From Ferruginibacter sp. (GTDB lineage Bacteria; Bacteroidota; Bacteroidia; Chitinophagales; Chitinophagaceae): a stretch of 64,000 bases of DNA. The notes below the pieces were generated by a model. The model had not been told where the DNA came from and did no database searches. It was given only the letters and a program-made list of their open reading frames with translations. Below are positions 32,660 to 42,898 of the stretch, one piece after another. Position 1 is the first letter of the stretch. Each line of letters begins with the position of its first letter. Where the stretch lies: NCBI GenBank assembly GCA_019638575.1, contig JAHBTN010000005.1:1-64000 (forward strand), in the 5' to 3' direction. Both the position numbers and the translations under genes were made by a program.

Positions 32660-35527
32660 ATGGCCAAAGTAACAAAGGCTTCAACAGAAGAACCTTTTCA
32701 AAATGATTTTATAGAGGTATTGGGCGCCCGGGAACATAACCTGAAAGGTATTGATATTAAGATACCCAAAAACCAATTAGTAGTGTTTACCGGTGTTAGC
32801 GGCAGCGGTAAATCATCGCTTGCGTTTGATACCATTTATAACGAAGGGCAGCGCCGCTATATGGAAAGTTTTAGCGCTTATGCCCGGCAATTTATTGGCG
32901 ATATGGAGCGGCCCGATGTGGATAAAATTACCGGGCTATCGCCTGTAATTTCCATCGAACAAAAAACAACTAACAAAAATCCAAGAAGTACGGTAGGGAC
33001 TGTTACGGAGATTTATGATTTCCTGAGATTGCTGTATGCTAGGGTGGCAGAGGCTTACAGCTACAATACCGGTAAAAAAATGGTGAAGTTTAGCGAAGAA
33101 GAAATAGTACAGAATATTTTTGAAAAGTATGATGGTAAAAAAATTTCGGTTTTGGCGCCATTGGTGAGGGGCAGGAAAGGGCATTACAGGGAGTTGTTTG
33201 AAGATGTACGAAAGAAGGGTTATTTAAAAGTAAGGGTTGATGGCGAAGTGATGGATTTGAAACCAAAGATGCAGGTTGACCGTTACAAGATACATGATAT
33301 TGAATTGGTGGTTGACAGGCTTGCTGTTACCGATGATATGAAGCTACGCTTAAGCCAAAGTGTTCAAAAAACTTTGCAGCTTGGTAAAGACCTGATGTTT
33401 TTATTGATACAGGATGATGGTAAGCTGGTACAATACAGCAAGCAGTTGATGTGCGAAGAAACAGGTATCAGTTATGAAGAGCCATCGCCCAATGCATTTT
33501 CGTTTAACTCGCCTTATGGTGCATGCCCCACCTGCAGGGGGCTTGGCAATGTTTATACCATTGATATGGATACGGTATTGCCTGATATATCGGTAAGTGT
33601 TAACGAAGGCGCTATTGTGCCTTTGGGCGAAGAAAGAGATGCAAGTGTGTTTAAACAGGTGGAAGATTTTGCACGCAAAAACAAAATCAATTTAAATAAA
33701 CCTGTTAAAGAACTTACAGCCCAACAACTGAATTTGCTTCTATATGGCGATAAAGATATTAACCCTGCCCTTGAACTTGACATGAGCGATGAATCCATCC
33801 CTGATTTTTATACCGGTAGTTACGAAGGTATAGTTCCTATGCTTAAACGATGGTTCTCATCAACCAACAGTTCGGATATGCTTAGGAGTTGGGTAGAAAA
33901 ATTTATGGTGCTGTCAACCTGCAGCACATGTAATGGCACAAGGTTAAAAAAAGAAAGCCTTTGGTTTAAGATTGATAATTGGAATATAGCTGATTTAGGC
34001 AATCTTAATATAGATAACCTGGCTGCCTGGTTTGATGGGCTTGAACTGCGGATGAGCGACAAACAGAATGCAATAGCTAAAGATATTCTTAAAGAAATTA
34101 GGGAGCGTTTGCAATTTCTACTTAATGTTGGGCTAACATACCTTTCGCTAAACAGGCCATCTAAAAGCCTTAGTGGTGGCGAATCGCAGCGTATAAGGCT
34201 GGCAACTCAGATAGGTTCGCAATTGCAGGGCATTACTTACGTGTTAGATGAACCGAGTATTGGTTTGCATCAAAGAGATAATCAACGGTTGATTGCTGCC
34301 TTACAACACCTGCGTGATATTGGTAACAGCGTAATTGTTGTAGAACATGATAAGGATATTATGCTGGCATCCGATTATCTTGTTGATATAGGCCCCAGGG
34401 CAGGCAAACATGGCGGCGAAATAGTTGCCAAAGGCCCGCCCAAAAATATTTTACATTCCAATTCTGAAACAGCACAATACCTGTTGGGTAAAAAATTAAT
34501 TGACGTACCCAAAGAACGCAGGAAAGGCAATGGAAAATTTATTGAACTAAAAGGAGTGAGGGGAAACAACTTGCGTGATATTGATGTAAAATTTCCATTG
34601 GGTAAACTGATATTGATAACAGGTGTTAGTGGCAGCGGAAAATCTACTTTGATAAACGAAACGCTTTACCCGTTGCTGAGTAAATATTGTTACAACTCAA
34701 AAGCAGTACCATTGGCATATAAGTCGATAAAAGGCTTGGAGCATATTGATAAAGTTATTGAGATAGACCAAAGCCCTATTGGCCGTACGCCTCGTAGCAA
34801 CCCGGCTACTTACTGCGGTTTTTTTACCGAGATAAGAACATTGTTTGCATCGGTACCCGAAGCAAAAATTAGGGGATATAAGCCTGGCCGTTTTTCATTT
34901 AATGTAAAAAGCGGCCGCTGCGATGTTTGCGAAGGTGGCGGCATGCGTGTGATTGAAATGAATTTTTTGCCCGATGTGCATGTGCATTGCGAAAAATGCA
35001 ATGGCAAAAGATATAACCGTGAAACTTTGGAGATACGTTACAAAGGCAAATCGATAAGCGATGTGCTGGATATGACGGTGGATGAAGCTGTTGAGTTTTT
35101 TCAACCGGTACCATTTATTTACCGTAAGATAAAAGTATTACAGGATGTGGGGCTTGGTTATATCACTCTTGGTCAAAGCGCTGTAACACTTAGTGGTGGC
35201 GAAGCACAACGAGTTAAATTATCAACTGAGTTAGGCAAAAAGGATACCGGCAAAACATTTTATATTTTAGATGAACCCACAACCGGCCTTCACTTCCAGG
35301 ATATACAGCACTTGCTGGATGTAATTAATAAACTGGTTGACCGGGGTAATACTGTTTTAGTTATTGAACATAATATGGATGTGATAAAAGTAGCCGATCA
35401 TATAATTGATATAGGCCCCGAGGGAGGAGATGGCGGCGGACAAATTTTGTTTGAAGGCGTACCTGAAGATTTGATAAAAGTGAAAGAAAGTTTTACTGCA
35501 AAATACCTGGAAGCCGAGTTAAAATAA
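32660..35527 (+). CDS. uvrA: Excinuclease ABC subunit A
   Basis: 955 aa, full length. Two ABC ATPase halves: Walker A GVSGSGKSS at 45-53 and GVSGSGKST in the second half (about 655), each with a matching signature (SLSGGESQRIRLA and TLSGGEAQRVKLS) and LDEP Walker B. Zinc modules are visible as Cys-Pro-Thr-Cys / Cys-Ser-Thr-Cys and Cys-Asp-Val-Cys...Cys-Glu-Lys-Cys. It recognises bulky DNA lesions with UvrB in nucleotide excision repair. Monocistronic, followed by a terminator. Confidence 0.98.
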   Translation: MAKVTKASTEEPFQNDFIEVLGAREHNLKGIDIKIPKNQLVVFTGVSGSGKSSLAFDTIYNEGQRRYMESFSAYARQFIGDMERPDVDKITGLSPVISIEQKTTNKNPRSTVGTVTEIYDFLRLLYARVAEAYSYNTGKKMVKFSEEEIVQNIFEKYDGKKISVLAPLVRGRKGHYRELFEDVRKKGYLKVRVDGEVMDLKPKMQVDRYKIHDIELVVDRLAVTDDMKLRLSQSVQKTLQLGKDLMFLLIQDDGKLVQYSKQLMCEETGISYEEPSPNAFSFNSPYGACPTCRGLGNVYTIDMDTVLPDISVSVNEGAIVPLGEERDASVFKQVEDFARKNKINLNKPVKELTAQQLNLLLYGDKDINPALELDMSDESIPDFYTGSYEGIVPMLKRWFSSTNSSDMLRSWVEKFMVLSTCSTCNGTRLKKESLWFKIDNWNIADLGNLNIDNLAAWFDGLELRMSDKQNAIAKDILKEIRERLQFLLNVGLTYLSLNRPSKSLSGGESQRIRLATQIGSQLQGITYVLDEPSIGLHQRDNQRLIAALQHLRDIGNSVIVVEHDKDIMLASDYLVDIGPRAGKHGGEIVAKGPPKNILHSNSETAQYLLGKKLIDVPKERRKGNGKFIELKGVRGNNLRDIDVKFPLGKLILITGVSGSGKSTLINETLYPLLSKYCYNSKAVPLAYKSIKGLEHIDKVIEIDQSPIGRTPRSNPATYCGFFTEIRTLFASVPEAKIRGYKPGRFSFNVKSGRCDVCEGGGMRVIEMNFLPDVHVHCEKCNGKRYNRETLEIRYKGKSISDVLDMTVDEAVEFFQPVPFIYRKIKVLQDVGLGYITLGQSAVTLSGGEAQRVKLSTELGKKDTGKTFYILDEPTTGLHFQDIQHLLDVINKLVDRGNTVLVIEHNMDVIKVADHIIDIGPEGGDGGGQILFEGVPEDLIKVKESFTAKYLEAELK

Positions 35528-35532
35528 AAAAA

Positions 35533-35557
35533 CCATGTTTTGTTAACATGGATTTTT
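35533..35557 (+). terminator. Rho-independent terminator of uvrA
   Basis: CCATGTT (35533-35539) pairs with AACATGG (35545-35551), followed by ATTTTTATT. Confidence 0.75.
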
Positions 35558-35795
35558 ATTAATTAAGTGAAAGGGATATCAACGAAATTTTAAAATTGTG
35601 GTTTCAGGGGTAATCTTCGGATATCAACATATCCGTAGCTATCCTCGGGGGTTAAACTTCAGTTGTATCACAATGCACTTAATCATTTATTTAAACAATT
35701 CAATTACAATTACAAGGCAAACAGTTAGGGCAATAATTGCTTTAAATGAACCCGGGTTAAGTTGTAAATTATTACTCATAATAGTTATCTTTTTA

Positions 35796-36791
35796 TTAAT
35801 AAACAGCGGGGCATCTTGTTTGTTTTGCAGCCCTTTTGGCAAAAGAACTTTCATAAATTTCACCCAGCCTTACACCAATTTTCATTACTATAGAAAAATA
35901 GGTATCGCCATCTTTAGTATCGCCACGTTGTGTGCCGGCAGGGTACCTCGTCATGCCGGGGTAAATAATACCTACTGCCTTATCCGATAATTGATATGCA
36001 AGCGAAGCTTCAGATGCAGAGAGGTATTTTGTGTAATTTGTTGGGTCAATATATTTCTTACTTACATCATCAATATAATCAGTGAAAGTTTTCCTGTACA
36101 GGAATTCTGCACTAAGGTTAATACGGTCAGATATATAATATTTTATACCACCACCAAATGGGATATTTATTTGAGTTAATTTATAAGGTTTGCTATAGGG
36201 ATACTCAGGCATTCCTTGTCCTTCTAGTCTCAATGGATGAAGATAGTACCACGATTTATTTCCGGCGGCATCTGTTAATGAACCTTTAGGATTAAAATGG
36301 AACACACCAACACCTGCCATTACATATGGCCTTAGCCTTGGTTCGTACTCCGAATTGGTGTTAAAAAGCATGGTAGGAAAAAATTCCAGGGCAGCGTATC
36401 CTTCTAAAACAGTTGTTTTAAAATCAAGATTTCGTTGTTTGCGCCATAACTCATGTATGCCCGATGTGTTGATAGTGGCATCATCTCCTTCCAGGTAGGT
36501 AACATCGGCAGCCAATCTTAAACCAAACCATTTTTTAGGATACATGGTTACGAATGCCCCTTTCATCAATTTTGTAAAATTAAGATTAAGGTCTTTAAGG
36601 TTATTGGTGCCTTTACCGGTATGGCCTCCCAGGTCGCCTAAAAAAAAGCTGGGACCAAAATTTAAGCCTACTTCCCATTTTACTTTTTCACCAAACAAGA
36701 AAGCCTGAGAATATGATATTGTGCAAATGCTAACGCTTAGCAGGGTAAGAAGTGCAGTTTTGGTAACAGTTTTGCGTAGATATGGTTTCAT
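35796..36791 (-). CDS. Outer-membrane beta-barrel protein (DUF6089-like)
   Basis: 331 aa. A signal peptide (about 1-29, ending Ser-Tyr-Ser-Gln) precedes a chain of alternating aromatic/polar strands. Near the N-terminus Trp-Glu-Val-Gly-Leu-Asn-Phe-Gly...Phe-Leu-Gly-Asp-Leu-Gly-Gly is typical of Bacteroidota small porin-like proteins. It probably forms an 8-12-stranded barrel in the outer membrane; function unknown. The C-terminal residues are basic and lack the usual terminal Phe. Confidence 0.75.
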   Translation of the reverse strand: MKPYLRKTVTKTALLTLLSVSICTISYSQAFLFGEKVKWEVGLNFGPSFFLGDLGGHTGKGTNNLKDLNLNFTKLMKGAFVTMYPKKWFGLRLAADVTYLEGDDATINTSGIHELWRKQRNLDFKTTVLEGYAALEFFPTMLFNTNSEYEPRLRPYVMAGVGVFHFNPKGSLTDAAGNKSWYYLHPLRLEGQGMPEYPYSKPYKLTQINIPFGGGIKYYISDRINLSAEFLYRKTFTDYIDDVSKKYIDPTNYTKYLSASEASLAYQLSDKAVGIIYPGMTRYPAGTQRGDTKDGDTYFSIVMKIGVRLGEIYESSFAKRAAKQTRCPAVY

Positions 36792-37097
36792 CAGAAATCA
36801 GGTTTGGTATTTCTACAGAATTTGGATTATTGGGTGGCTTTTATTTTAATCTTTTAAATCGTTTTGTAAAAGACAGTATAAAGGCTACTTTTTTTAAACG
36901 ATATTATGCTAAACTTATTGTTATATGGGTTACAAAATATTTTCAACACTATATTACCATTTTAAAATGTAGCAGTAATCGGGTGTAGATAATCAGATAA
37001 ATAAAAACTATCAGAATGAATGATTGACTGATATATTTCAATTTAATACACAGGAATAGTAAATACACTAAGAAAATTTACGTGTGCCGGTAAACGG
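36792..37097. other. 305-bp AT-rich gap without a gene
   Basis: Between the outer-membrane protein start and the truncated haemoglobin stop. A 68-codon plus-strand frame exists but has no family resemblance or promoter. Nothing else seen. Confidence 0.5.
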
Positions 37098-37493
37098 TTA
37101 TATCAACGAAGATTTATTTTTTGCCTGTTGCATTTTATACTGCATTACATCAGATATAGATTTGGCTCTTGTTTTAGCCAGTGTGGCTGTTTTACCTTCA
37201 AACAATTCATCAATGGCTTTATTGAAAAGATGTAACCAGCTTTCGAAATGAACAGGTTGCAGGGGAAGAATTTTGTTAATTTCATAATGCACTTCCATAG
37301 CATTATTTTTATAAACAGGGTTATCAAGCAATATAGCCTCCCAAAAATCAGTAATAAGAGCTATGTGCTTTTCCCAGTTAATTTTAACTACATCATTAAA
37401 AATAAAACCAATCGTTTTATCAACCCTTACATAATCGTAAAAAAGAGTTACAAATTTTTCAATATCCGTTCTTTTTTCAATATCAGGTTTCAT
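37098..37493 (-). CDS. Group III truncated haemoglobin
   Basis: 131 aa. The 2-on-2 globin core is present: FVTLFYDYVRVD (helix B region), Phe-Trp at 50-51, the likely proximal haem ligand His69 in Met-Glu-Val-His-Tyr, then LPLQPVHFESWLHLF, which is characteristic of group III. Such proteins bind O2 or NO and are thought to act in peroxide or nitrosative stress. The gene starts 5 nt after the stop of the YkuD-like gene and is probably cotranscribed with it. Confidence 0.88.
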   Translation of the reverse strand: MKPDIEKRTDIEKFVTLFYDYVRVDKTIGFIFNDVVKINWEKHIALITDFWEAILLDNPVYKNNAMEVHYEINKILPLQPVHFESWLHLFNKAIDELFEGKTATLAKTRAKSISDVMQYKMQQAKNKSSLI

Positions 37494-37498
37494 AATTT

Positions 37499-38755
37499 TT
37501 ATTTTTGCAGGTAAGGTAAAATATCCTGCAGGCTTACCGGCTTTTGTGCATCATCAATTTCAATTACTACACAATAGCCTTTAGCGCCACCGGCAGTTTT
37601 TAATGCATTCACCAGTTTTTGCTGATCGCTTATTAATCTTTTTCCATTAACTTCACTCCATATCTCTTTAGTACACAGGCAGCCCTGGGTAGGCGTTAGT
37701 GGATAGTAAGGTTGGTTATTGTAATATGCCGGATTTACAGTAGTGCCATGTGCAATAATTTCGGTGCGGCCTGCAAGCCCTGCATACCAGGCTTCGTAAA
37801 AGGCATATACATCTTTATATGCAGCCGGAACAAGAGATGCGTAATCATTTCCAAAACGCATGGTTACAGAATCGGGTATATCTTCAGATTTTTCAAAAGG
37901 CAAAACCATCTGTATATTTTCTGTAGGTCCAATAAAATTACCCAACGATTTACCAAATCCTGTCATTTTAAAAATGCCTTGCGGTGTATTACCATTACTG
38001 ATGTATCCCGGCATATTGCTTAAGCTGCGGGCAAGTTGCGGTACCGAAAAATATACGCCATCTGTATCTTGCATAAATTCACCGTTTTTTTTGCGAATCA
38101 TAGCCAGGCCGGGGTAATTCCTGTTTTTTCTTTGAAAACTGAACAGTACAATTTCGTTTTTTAAAAAGGAAGCTTCTGTGATAGCTGATAAGGGAAAAGG
38201 TTTTGAAGGCAGCAAAATTTTATTTTGCAACATGGTGAAAAAAGGATTAGCTGTAGAATCATTTTTTATCAGCGATAATTCATCTATCCTTTTTAAAATC
38301 GAATCTTTATAAGTCCCTTTTTCATCATTCATTAAAAGATATTCGCTGCACATGGCAAAAAGCCTGCTGTTTGTAGTTTGTTTTAATAAATATGCTACCT
38401 GCGAAACAAATTGCCGGGGATAGTTTGAATAAACAAGTTCAATAAAGGCACGCTTAAACTCATCACTCCTTATAGTAATAGAATCAAATGCAAACTTCAC
38501 CCGTCCATCAATCCAGGGCGAGTGGTATTGCAGCAGTTCCATAGCCGAAAATGCATCTTGCCAATACTCTTCGGTAGAATCGGTTAATGGTAATGATAAG
38601 TTTTTTTTAATACTGTTGTTTAGAAGGTTGCGGTATTCCTTTATCCTGTTTTGTTTTGTGGTAAATGTTGCTACAGGTGTATTACCTGTTTGAGCCAGTA
38701 CCGTTGCATTAAAAGCAATGGTAAAAAAAACAAGAGAGGCAAATCTATTCTGCAT
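37499..38755 (-). CDS. Secreted protein with a possible L,D-transpeptidase (YkuD-like) catalytic region
   Basis: 418 aa. A signal peptide (about 1-21, ending Leu-Ala-Gln) is followed by an alpha-helical region to about 180 and a C-terminal part. The C-terminal part has PGYISNGNTPQGIF (about 250-263), then Ile-Ile-Ala-His-Gly-Thr (about 340) and, 20 residues on, Thr-Gln-Gly-Cys-Leu-Cys. The order 'NTPxG ... HGT ... GCxC' mirrors the YkuD fold, where His and Cys are catalytic, so cell-wall crosslinking or anchoring is possible. The spacing differs from classic YkuD proteins, so this stays tentative. Confidence 0.6.
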   Translation of the reverse strand: MQNRFASLVFFTIAFNATVLAQTGNTPVATFTTKQNRIKEYRNLLNNSIKKNLSLPLTDSTEEYWQDAFSAMELLQYHSPWIDGRVKFAFDSITIRSDEFKRAFIELVYSNYPRQFVSQVAYLLKQTTNSRLFAMCSEYLLMNDEKGTYKDSILKRIDELSLIKNDSTANPFFTMLQNKILLPSKPFPLSAITEASFLKNEIVLFSFQRKNRNYPGLAMIRKKNGEFMQDTDGVYFSVPQLARSLSNMPGYISNGNTPQGIFKMTGFGKSLGNFIGPTENIQMVLPFEKSEDIPDSVTMRFGNDYASLVPAAYKDVYAFYEAWYAGLAGRTEIIAHGTTVNPAYYNNQPYYPLTPTQGCLCTKEIWSEVNGKRLISDQQKLVNALKTAGGAKGYCVVIEIDDAQKPVSLQDILPYLQK

Positions 38756-38768
38756 CTGTGCAATTTAT

Positions 38769-38802
38769 AAAAAAATAAGCATCCTGTTTTTTGCAGGATG
38801 CT
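38769..38802 (-). terminator. Rho-independent terminator of the esterase transcript
   Basis: A 9-bp stem (38778-38786 with 38794-38802), read on the minus strand, is followed by TTATTTTTTTAT. Confidence 0.8.
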
Positions 38803-38828
38803 TAGTACCTTAATTAAAATGAAATAAG

Positions 38829-39701
38829 TTATTGCACATTGGCCGATAAAAATGCCTGTATATTATTATATGCATCTGTATAGGTGGCTACATCCCAATC
38901 GCCATGGCCACCGGTTGCATAATAAACATATTGATTGGTTACGCCTGCCGTTACCAGTTTGTTTTTTAAGGCAAGTGATTGCGTAGTTGCATTCACAAGC
39001 GGATCGGCGCCGCCTTGCAAAATAATAGTTGGTGGGTTAGCAGCATTTACAAAAAACAACGGGCTCGACTGCTGGTACAACGACAAGTTGGTTGACGGTG
39101 TTCCATTTAATAATGCAGCCATAGCAAGCTGGCTGCCGGGGTTATCATTATACATGGCAACCATATCAGTTGGCCCAAAAAAATCTACTACGGCTTTTAT
39201 TTTTACCGGGCTTGTATATTTATATGCCTGCAATAAAGAAAGATGAGCGCCTGCACTTGCACCCATCAGCACAAATTTATCGCTCACCAGATAATTGTTA
39301 CGGTTGCCATAGATGTATTCCACGGCAGCTTTTACATCTAATTCCTGCGTAGGAAAAGTATTGGTGGCTGGCAAGGCACCTAAGCGGTAATTGATATTGA
39401 ATATTGCATAACCCGGCATACGTTTTTTAATAGTATCCAGGTTGGCAGATGTGAAATCGGCCTTATCGCCACTTACCCAGCCGCCGCCATGAATTAATAT
39501 TATTACTTTGGTGGTTGCGGTACTCCTGTTTGCAGGCAGGTAAATATCCATTTTCTGCAGGGGATTGGTGCCATAAGCTACATTTAATTCATTTTTTTCA
39601 GCAATGGGACCACCGGTGCCTGTGCCTGTATCGTTTTTACTGCAAGAAATTGTTACAACAGCAAGTGTAAATACCAATAAAAAAAATTTCCTGGTTTTCA
39701 T
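38829..39701 (-). CDS. Lipoprotein alpha/beta-hydrolase (esterase, BD-FAE/CE10-like)
   Basis: 290 aa from ATG at 39701; an upstream frame to 39758 would overlap the ABC gene and precede the signal peptide. The lipobox Thr-Ile-Ser-Cys (Cys20) marks a lipoprotein. Oxyanion motif HGGGW at about 70, nucleophile elbow Gly-Ala-Ser-Ala-Gly at about 145, Asp in GGADPLV and His in GGHGDWD complete the hydrolase. The family includes carbohydrate and feruloyl esterases and steryl-type lipases; the substrate is unknown. Confidence 0.87.
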   Translation of the reverse strand: MKTRKFFLLVFTLAVVTISCSKNDTGTGTGGPIAEKNELNVAYGTNPLQKMDIYLPANRSTATTKVIILIHGGGWVSGDKADFTSANLDTIKKRMPGYAIFNINYRLGALPATNTFPTQELDVKAAVEYIYGNRNNYLVSDKFVLMGASAGAHLSLLQAYKYTSPVKIKAVVDFFGPTDMVAMYNDNPGSQLAMAALLNGTPSTNLSLYQQSSPLFFVNAANPPTIILQGGADPLVNATTQSLALKNKLVTAGVTNQYVYYATGGHGDWDVATYTDAYNNIQAFLSANVQ

Positions 39702-39750
39702 TATAATAATTTGAGTTGAAAAAATATCTGCAGGCAATGATAAGCAATAA

Positions 39751-41595
39751 TCATGCAATTTTTTGCATCAGGGTAAGCCGTTTATAAATACTTTCTTCCG
39801 CTTCAATCAAATCAAAATGGTTTCCCCGCTCTGCAATTTTACCATCCTGCAATATCAAAATCTCATCTGCTTCTTTAATAGTACTTAAACGATGAGCAAT
39901 CACCAATGTTGTACGGCCCTGCATCAAATTGTTGAGTGCATCCTGTACCGATTTTTCAGATTCAGTATCTAGGGAAGAAGTAGCTTCATCTAAAATCAGT
40001 ATGGCAGGGTTTTTAAAAACAGCCCTTGCAATACTTAGCCGCTGCCGCTGCCCGCCCGACAGCCTAATGCCCCTGTCGCCGATATTGGTTTGATAACCTT
40101 CTTCGGTATCCATGATAAAATCATGTGCGTTGGCAATCCTGGCAGCTCTTATTACTTCATCCATGCTTGCATCGGGTTTACCCAATGCGATATTGTTAAA
40201 GACAGAATCATTAAATAAGATGATATCCTGTGTTACAAAACTCATCTGGCTCCTGATGCTTTCCATGGTATAACTGCGTATATCTTTACCATCAATGCAA
40301 ATGCTGCCCGATGTAACATCATAAAACCTGGGCAGCAAATCGGCAATGGTTGACTTGCCCACACCTGATGGCCCAACCAGTGCAACCGTTTTACCTTTTT
40401 CTATTTCAAAACTTATATCTTTTAATACAGGCTTATCAGAATAACTGAAACATACATTTTTAAACTGGATGCTGCTATTGAATGCGCCCAATGCTTTTGC
40501 GCCGGGATGGTCTTCCACTTCTATTTTAGTATCCAGCACTTCCAATATCCTTTGCCCCGATGCTTCGCCACGCTGTATATTTGCCAGGGCCACCACCATG
40601 GCTTTGGCGGGCCTTATCACCTGCGAAAAAATGGCAATGAAGGCGATGAATTCGCTTGCCTGTAAACCGGTACCGGCGGCCTTGTTGCTCAATATCATGC
40701 TGCCGCCATAGATCAAAATGCAGGCCACTACTATCACACCCGATACTTCTGAAAAAATTGGCGCCAGTTCCCTTTTCTTAAAACCCTGCAAGCTGGCATT
40801 GCGGTAATAATCATTTTCACGGCTGAACCTTTTCAATATAAAATCAGTGGCATTGAACGAGCGGATGATACGCATGCCCATCAGTGTTTCATCAATGATG
40901 GTGAGCAGTTTGCCAATGGATGACTGCATATCGCTTGCTTCTTTACGTAATTTTTTTGTAACCATGGCAATACCTATTGCAGAAACCGGGATGATGAGTA
41001 ATGTAAAAAAAGTGAGCTTAGCCGATATTACAAACAACCCGATGAAATAGGCAATCATCAAATAAGGTTCTTTAAATAGAATTTCGAGTGAGTTACCGGC
41101 CACTGCTTCAATTTCAAAAACATCGGCATTCATCCTGCTTAGCAAATCGCCTTTTTTTTCTTTTGTGAAATAGCCTAAGTGCAGGCGGTTTATTTTTTCA
41201 AAGATGGCTTCTCTTATTTTTTTCACAAGCATGGTTCTGGCATTAACCATGCTGCGCTGTGCCAGGTAACGGAAAATGTTTGTGAGTAAAACAGCCATCA
41301 CAATCAATGCAGCAATAAAATACAGGGCATACACCGGGTTCATCATCTTTAGATGATGTACCTGGTAATAAAAAAGTTCTTTGAAATAGCCAGCCGAAAA
41401 GGAGAAGGATGGAGCCGTAGCATATTTTTGCAGGCTTTCAACTGTGTGATGGTCAAACAGGAAATTTAGCAAAGGGATTATCAGCGCAAACTGAAACACA
41501 CTGAAAAAAGATGCAATGAGTGTGCATACAAAAAAAGGGATAACAAATTTTCCGTAAGGTTTTGCAAACTTTAATAACCGGCGGTAGGTTTTCAT
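39751..41595 (-). CDS. ABC transporter, fused permease/ATPase (MsbA-like)
   Basis: 614 aa. A six-helix exporter domain (1-330) with the EKKGDLLSRMNADV coupling segment is followed by an ATPase domain: Walker A GPSGVGKST at about 404, signature RLSGGQRQRLSIARA at about 510 and Walker B ILILDEATSSLDTESE. This is the half-transporter architecture of MsbA/lipid or polysaccharide flippases; it would act as a homodimer. The neighbouring glycosyltransferase genes support export of a lipid-linked glycan or lipid A. Confidence 0.9.
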   Translation of the reverse strand: MKTYRRLLKFAKPYGKFVIPFFVCTLIASFFSVFQFALIIPLLNFLFDHHTVESLQKYATAPSFSFSAGYFKELFYYQVHHLKMMNPVYALYFIAALIVMAVLLTNIFRYLAQRSMVNARTMLVKKIREAIFEKINRLHLGYFTKEKKGDLLSRMNADVFEIEAVAGNSLEILFKEPYLMIAYFIGLFVISAKLTFFTLLIIPVSAIGIAMVTKKLRKEASDMQSSIGKLLTIIDETLMGMRIIRSFNATDFILKRFSRENDYYRNASLQGFKKRELAPIFSEVSGVIVVACILIYGGSMILSNKAAGTGLQASEFIAFIAIFSQVIRPAKAMVVALANIQRGEASGQRILEVLDTKIEVEDHPGAKALGAFNSSIQFKNVCFSYSDKPVLKDISFEIEKGKTVALVGPSGVGKSTIADLLPRFYDVTSGSICIDGKDIRSYTMESIRSQMSFVTQDIILFNDSVFNNIALGKPDASMDEVIRAARIANAHDFIMDTEEGYQTNIGDRGIRLSGGQRQRLSIARAVFKNPAILILDEATSSLDTESEKSVQDALNNLMQGRTTLVIAHRLSTIKEADEILILQDGKIAERGNHFDLIEAEESIYKRLTLMQKIA

Positions 41596-41609
41596 TTCTT
41601 GTTCAGGGG

Positions 41610-42677
41610 TTAATATAATGAGCGGTAGATTTTCCAGTATTCCCTGGCTGCATTATCCCAGTCATATTCTTTGCCTTTATTTATTATCTGCTGCTGCATG
41701 TTAAGCTTTATATATTGTTTCATGCCGGTGGCAAATGTTTCTTTCATGTGTGCTTCCGAAAAATTTTCAAAATAAAAAGCCACTTGTCCGCCAATTTCAG
41801 GCAGGGCTGTCTTGTCCGATAAAAATAATGGTTTACCAACCGACATGGCTTCTGCCACTGATAATCCAAAGCCTTCGGCATTGGATGGAAATGCAAAAGC
41901 ACAGCAGTGGTTAAAGTACCATGATTTTTCATTTTCATTTACCGGGCCAAGCACTTTTATATTATTTGATATCCCCCATTTTTCAGCACTGTCAAGTATA
42001 GATTGGTAATAATCGCTGTCTTCAATTTTTCCTGCAATAACAAGTTCAAGGTTTTGCTGCCCTTGTATTAAATTAAGCAAGCTGTGAAAATTCTTTTTTG
42101 GTGAAATGGTACCCACCGAAAAAATGAATGGTTTTACCGGCCTGTAAGATTCTTTCAGCAATTGGGGTTTGGTTAATGTGTTGGTTCCGTTGTGGATGAT
42201 ATGCACCGGTTTGTTTTTGGTATCGCAATAAAACATCACATCGTTGCAACTGTATTTACTCATGCAGATGATTACATCGGCATGGTTAACCAGCTTTTGC
42301 AATCTTTTTAAATAACGGTTTTTCTTAAGCGCCGTTTTAGAGGGGTCGTACATGAAATTAAGGTCATGTACAGAAAGCACCACTTTTATCTTCTTGTTCC
42401 TGCAGGGAACATAATGGCTGTCCTGGTAAGTGGCATGCCATACGGTATATTCATCAAGCGCAGGCAACCTCCATTTATGAAGCTCCGTTTGAATGATATA
42501 TTTATTATGTGCGCCAAAAACGTTTTTGCTGCCCAATGGAGTATAATAAGTAAGTTCTTCATTTTGGGCATTCATGTGTTTTTGAATATGGTTGCCCAGG
42601 TTTAAACAGTAATGGTATAAACCTGTATTTTCATATTTCATCCGTTCACAATCAAAAACAATACGGTTTTTCGTCAT
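41610..42677 (-). CDS. Glycosyltransferase family 4-type (GT-B)
   Basis: 355 aa. N-terminal acceptor domain with DCERMKYENTGLYHYCLNLG; C-terminal GT-B donor domain with FSVGTISPKKNFHSLL, then AFPSNAEGFGLSVAEAMSVGKP, which contains the E-x7-E nucleotide-sugar motif. It lies 14 nt upstream of the MsbA-like gene and is probably cotranscribed. It is a paralogue of the divergent gene at 42899. Confidence 0.9.
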   Translation of the reverse strand: MTKNRIVFDCERMKYENTGLYHYCLNLGNHIQKHMNAQNEELTYYTPLGSKNVFGAHNKYIIQTELHKWRLPALDEYTVWHATYQDSHYVPCRNKKIKVVLSVHDLNFMYDPSKTALKKNRYLKRLQKLVNHADVIICMSKYSCNDVMFYCDTKNKPVHIIHNGTNTLTKPQLLKESYRPVKPFIFSVGTISPKKNFHSLLNLIQGQQNLELVIAGKIEDSDYYQSILDSAEKWGISNNIKVLGPVNENEKSWYFNHCCAFAFPSNAEGFGLSVAEAMSVGKPLFLSDKTALPEIGGQVAFYFENFSEAHMKETFATGMKQYIKLNMQQQIINKGKEYDWDNAAREYWKIYRSLY

Positions 42678-42898
42678 GTGCAGGGGTTATTGTTTGGATA
42701 AGTTAAGGCTATAATTATTTAACGGGTTTAATAAAAAACAGGTTGCCCCTGTGTTTCAAAAATCGTGCAAAAAATAAAAAGTTAGCAAATATCCTGTTTA
42801 ATGTTGAAAAGTAATATTTATGTTTGAAAAGAAAAGCTAAAATTTGTGCCGGCAATTGCAGGTAAAACGGGATAACCTTTCAAATCAAAAACGGTTTA

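Noticed and set aside
36782-36988. 68-codon plus-strand ORF
   Set aside because: No family resemblance, no promoter, and it begins inside the divergent outer-membrane protein gene.
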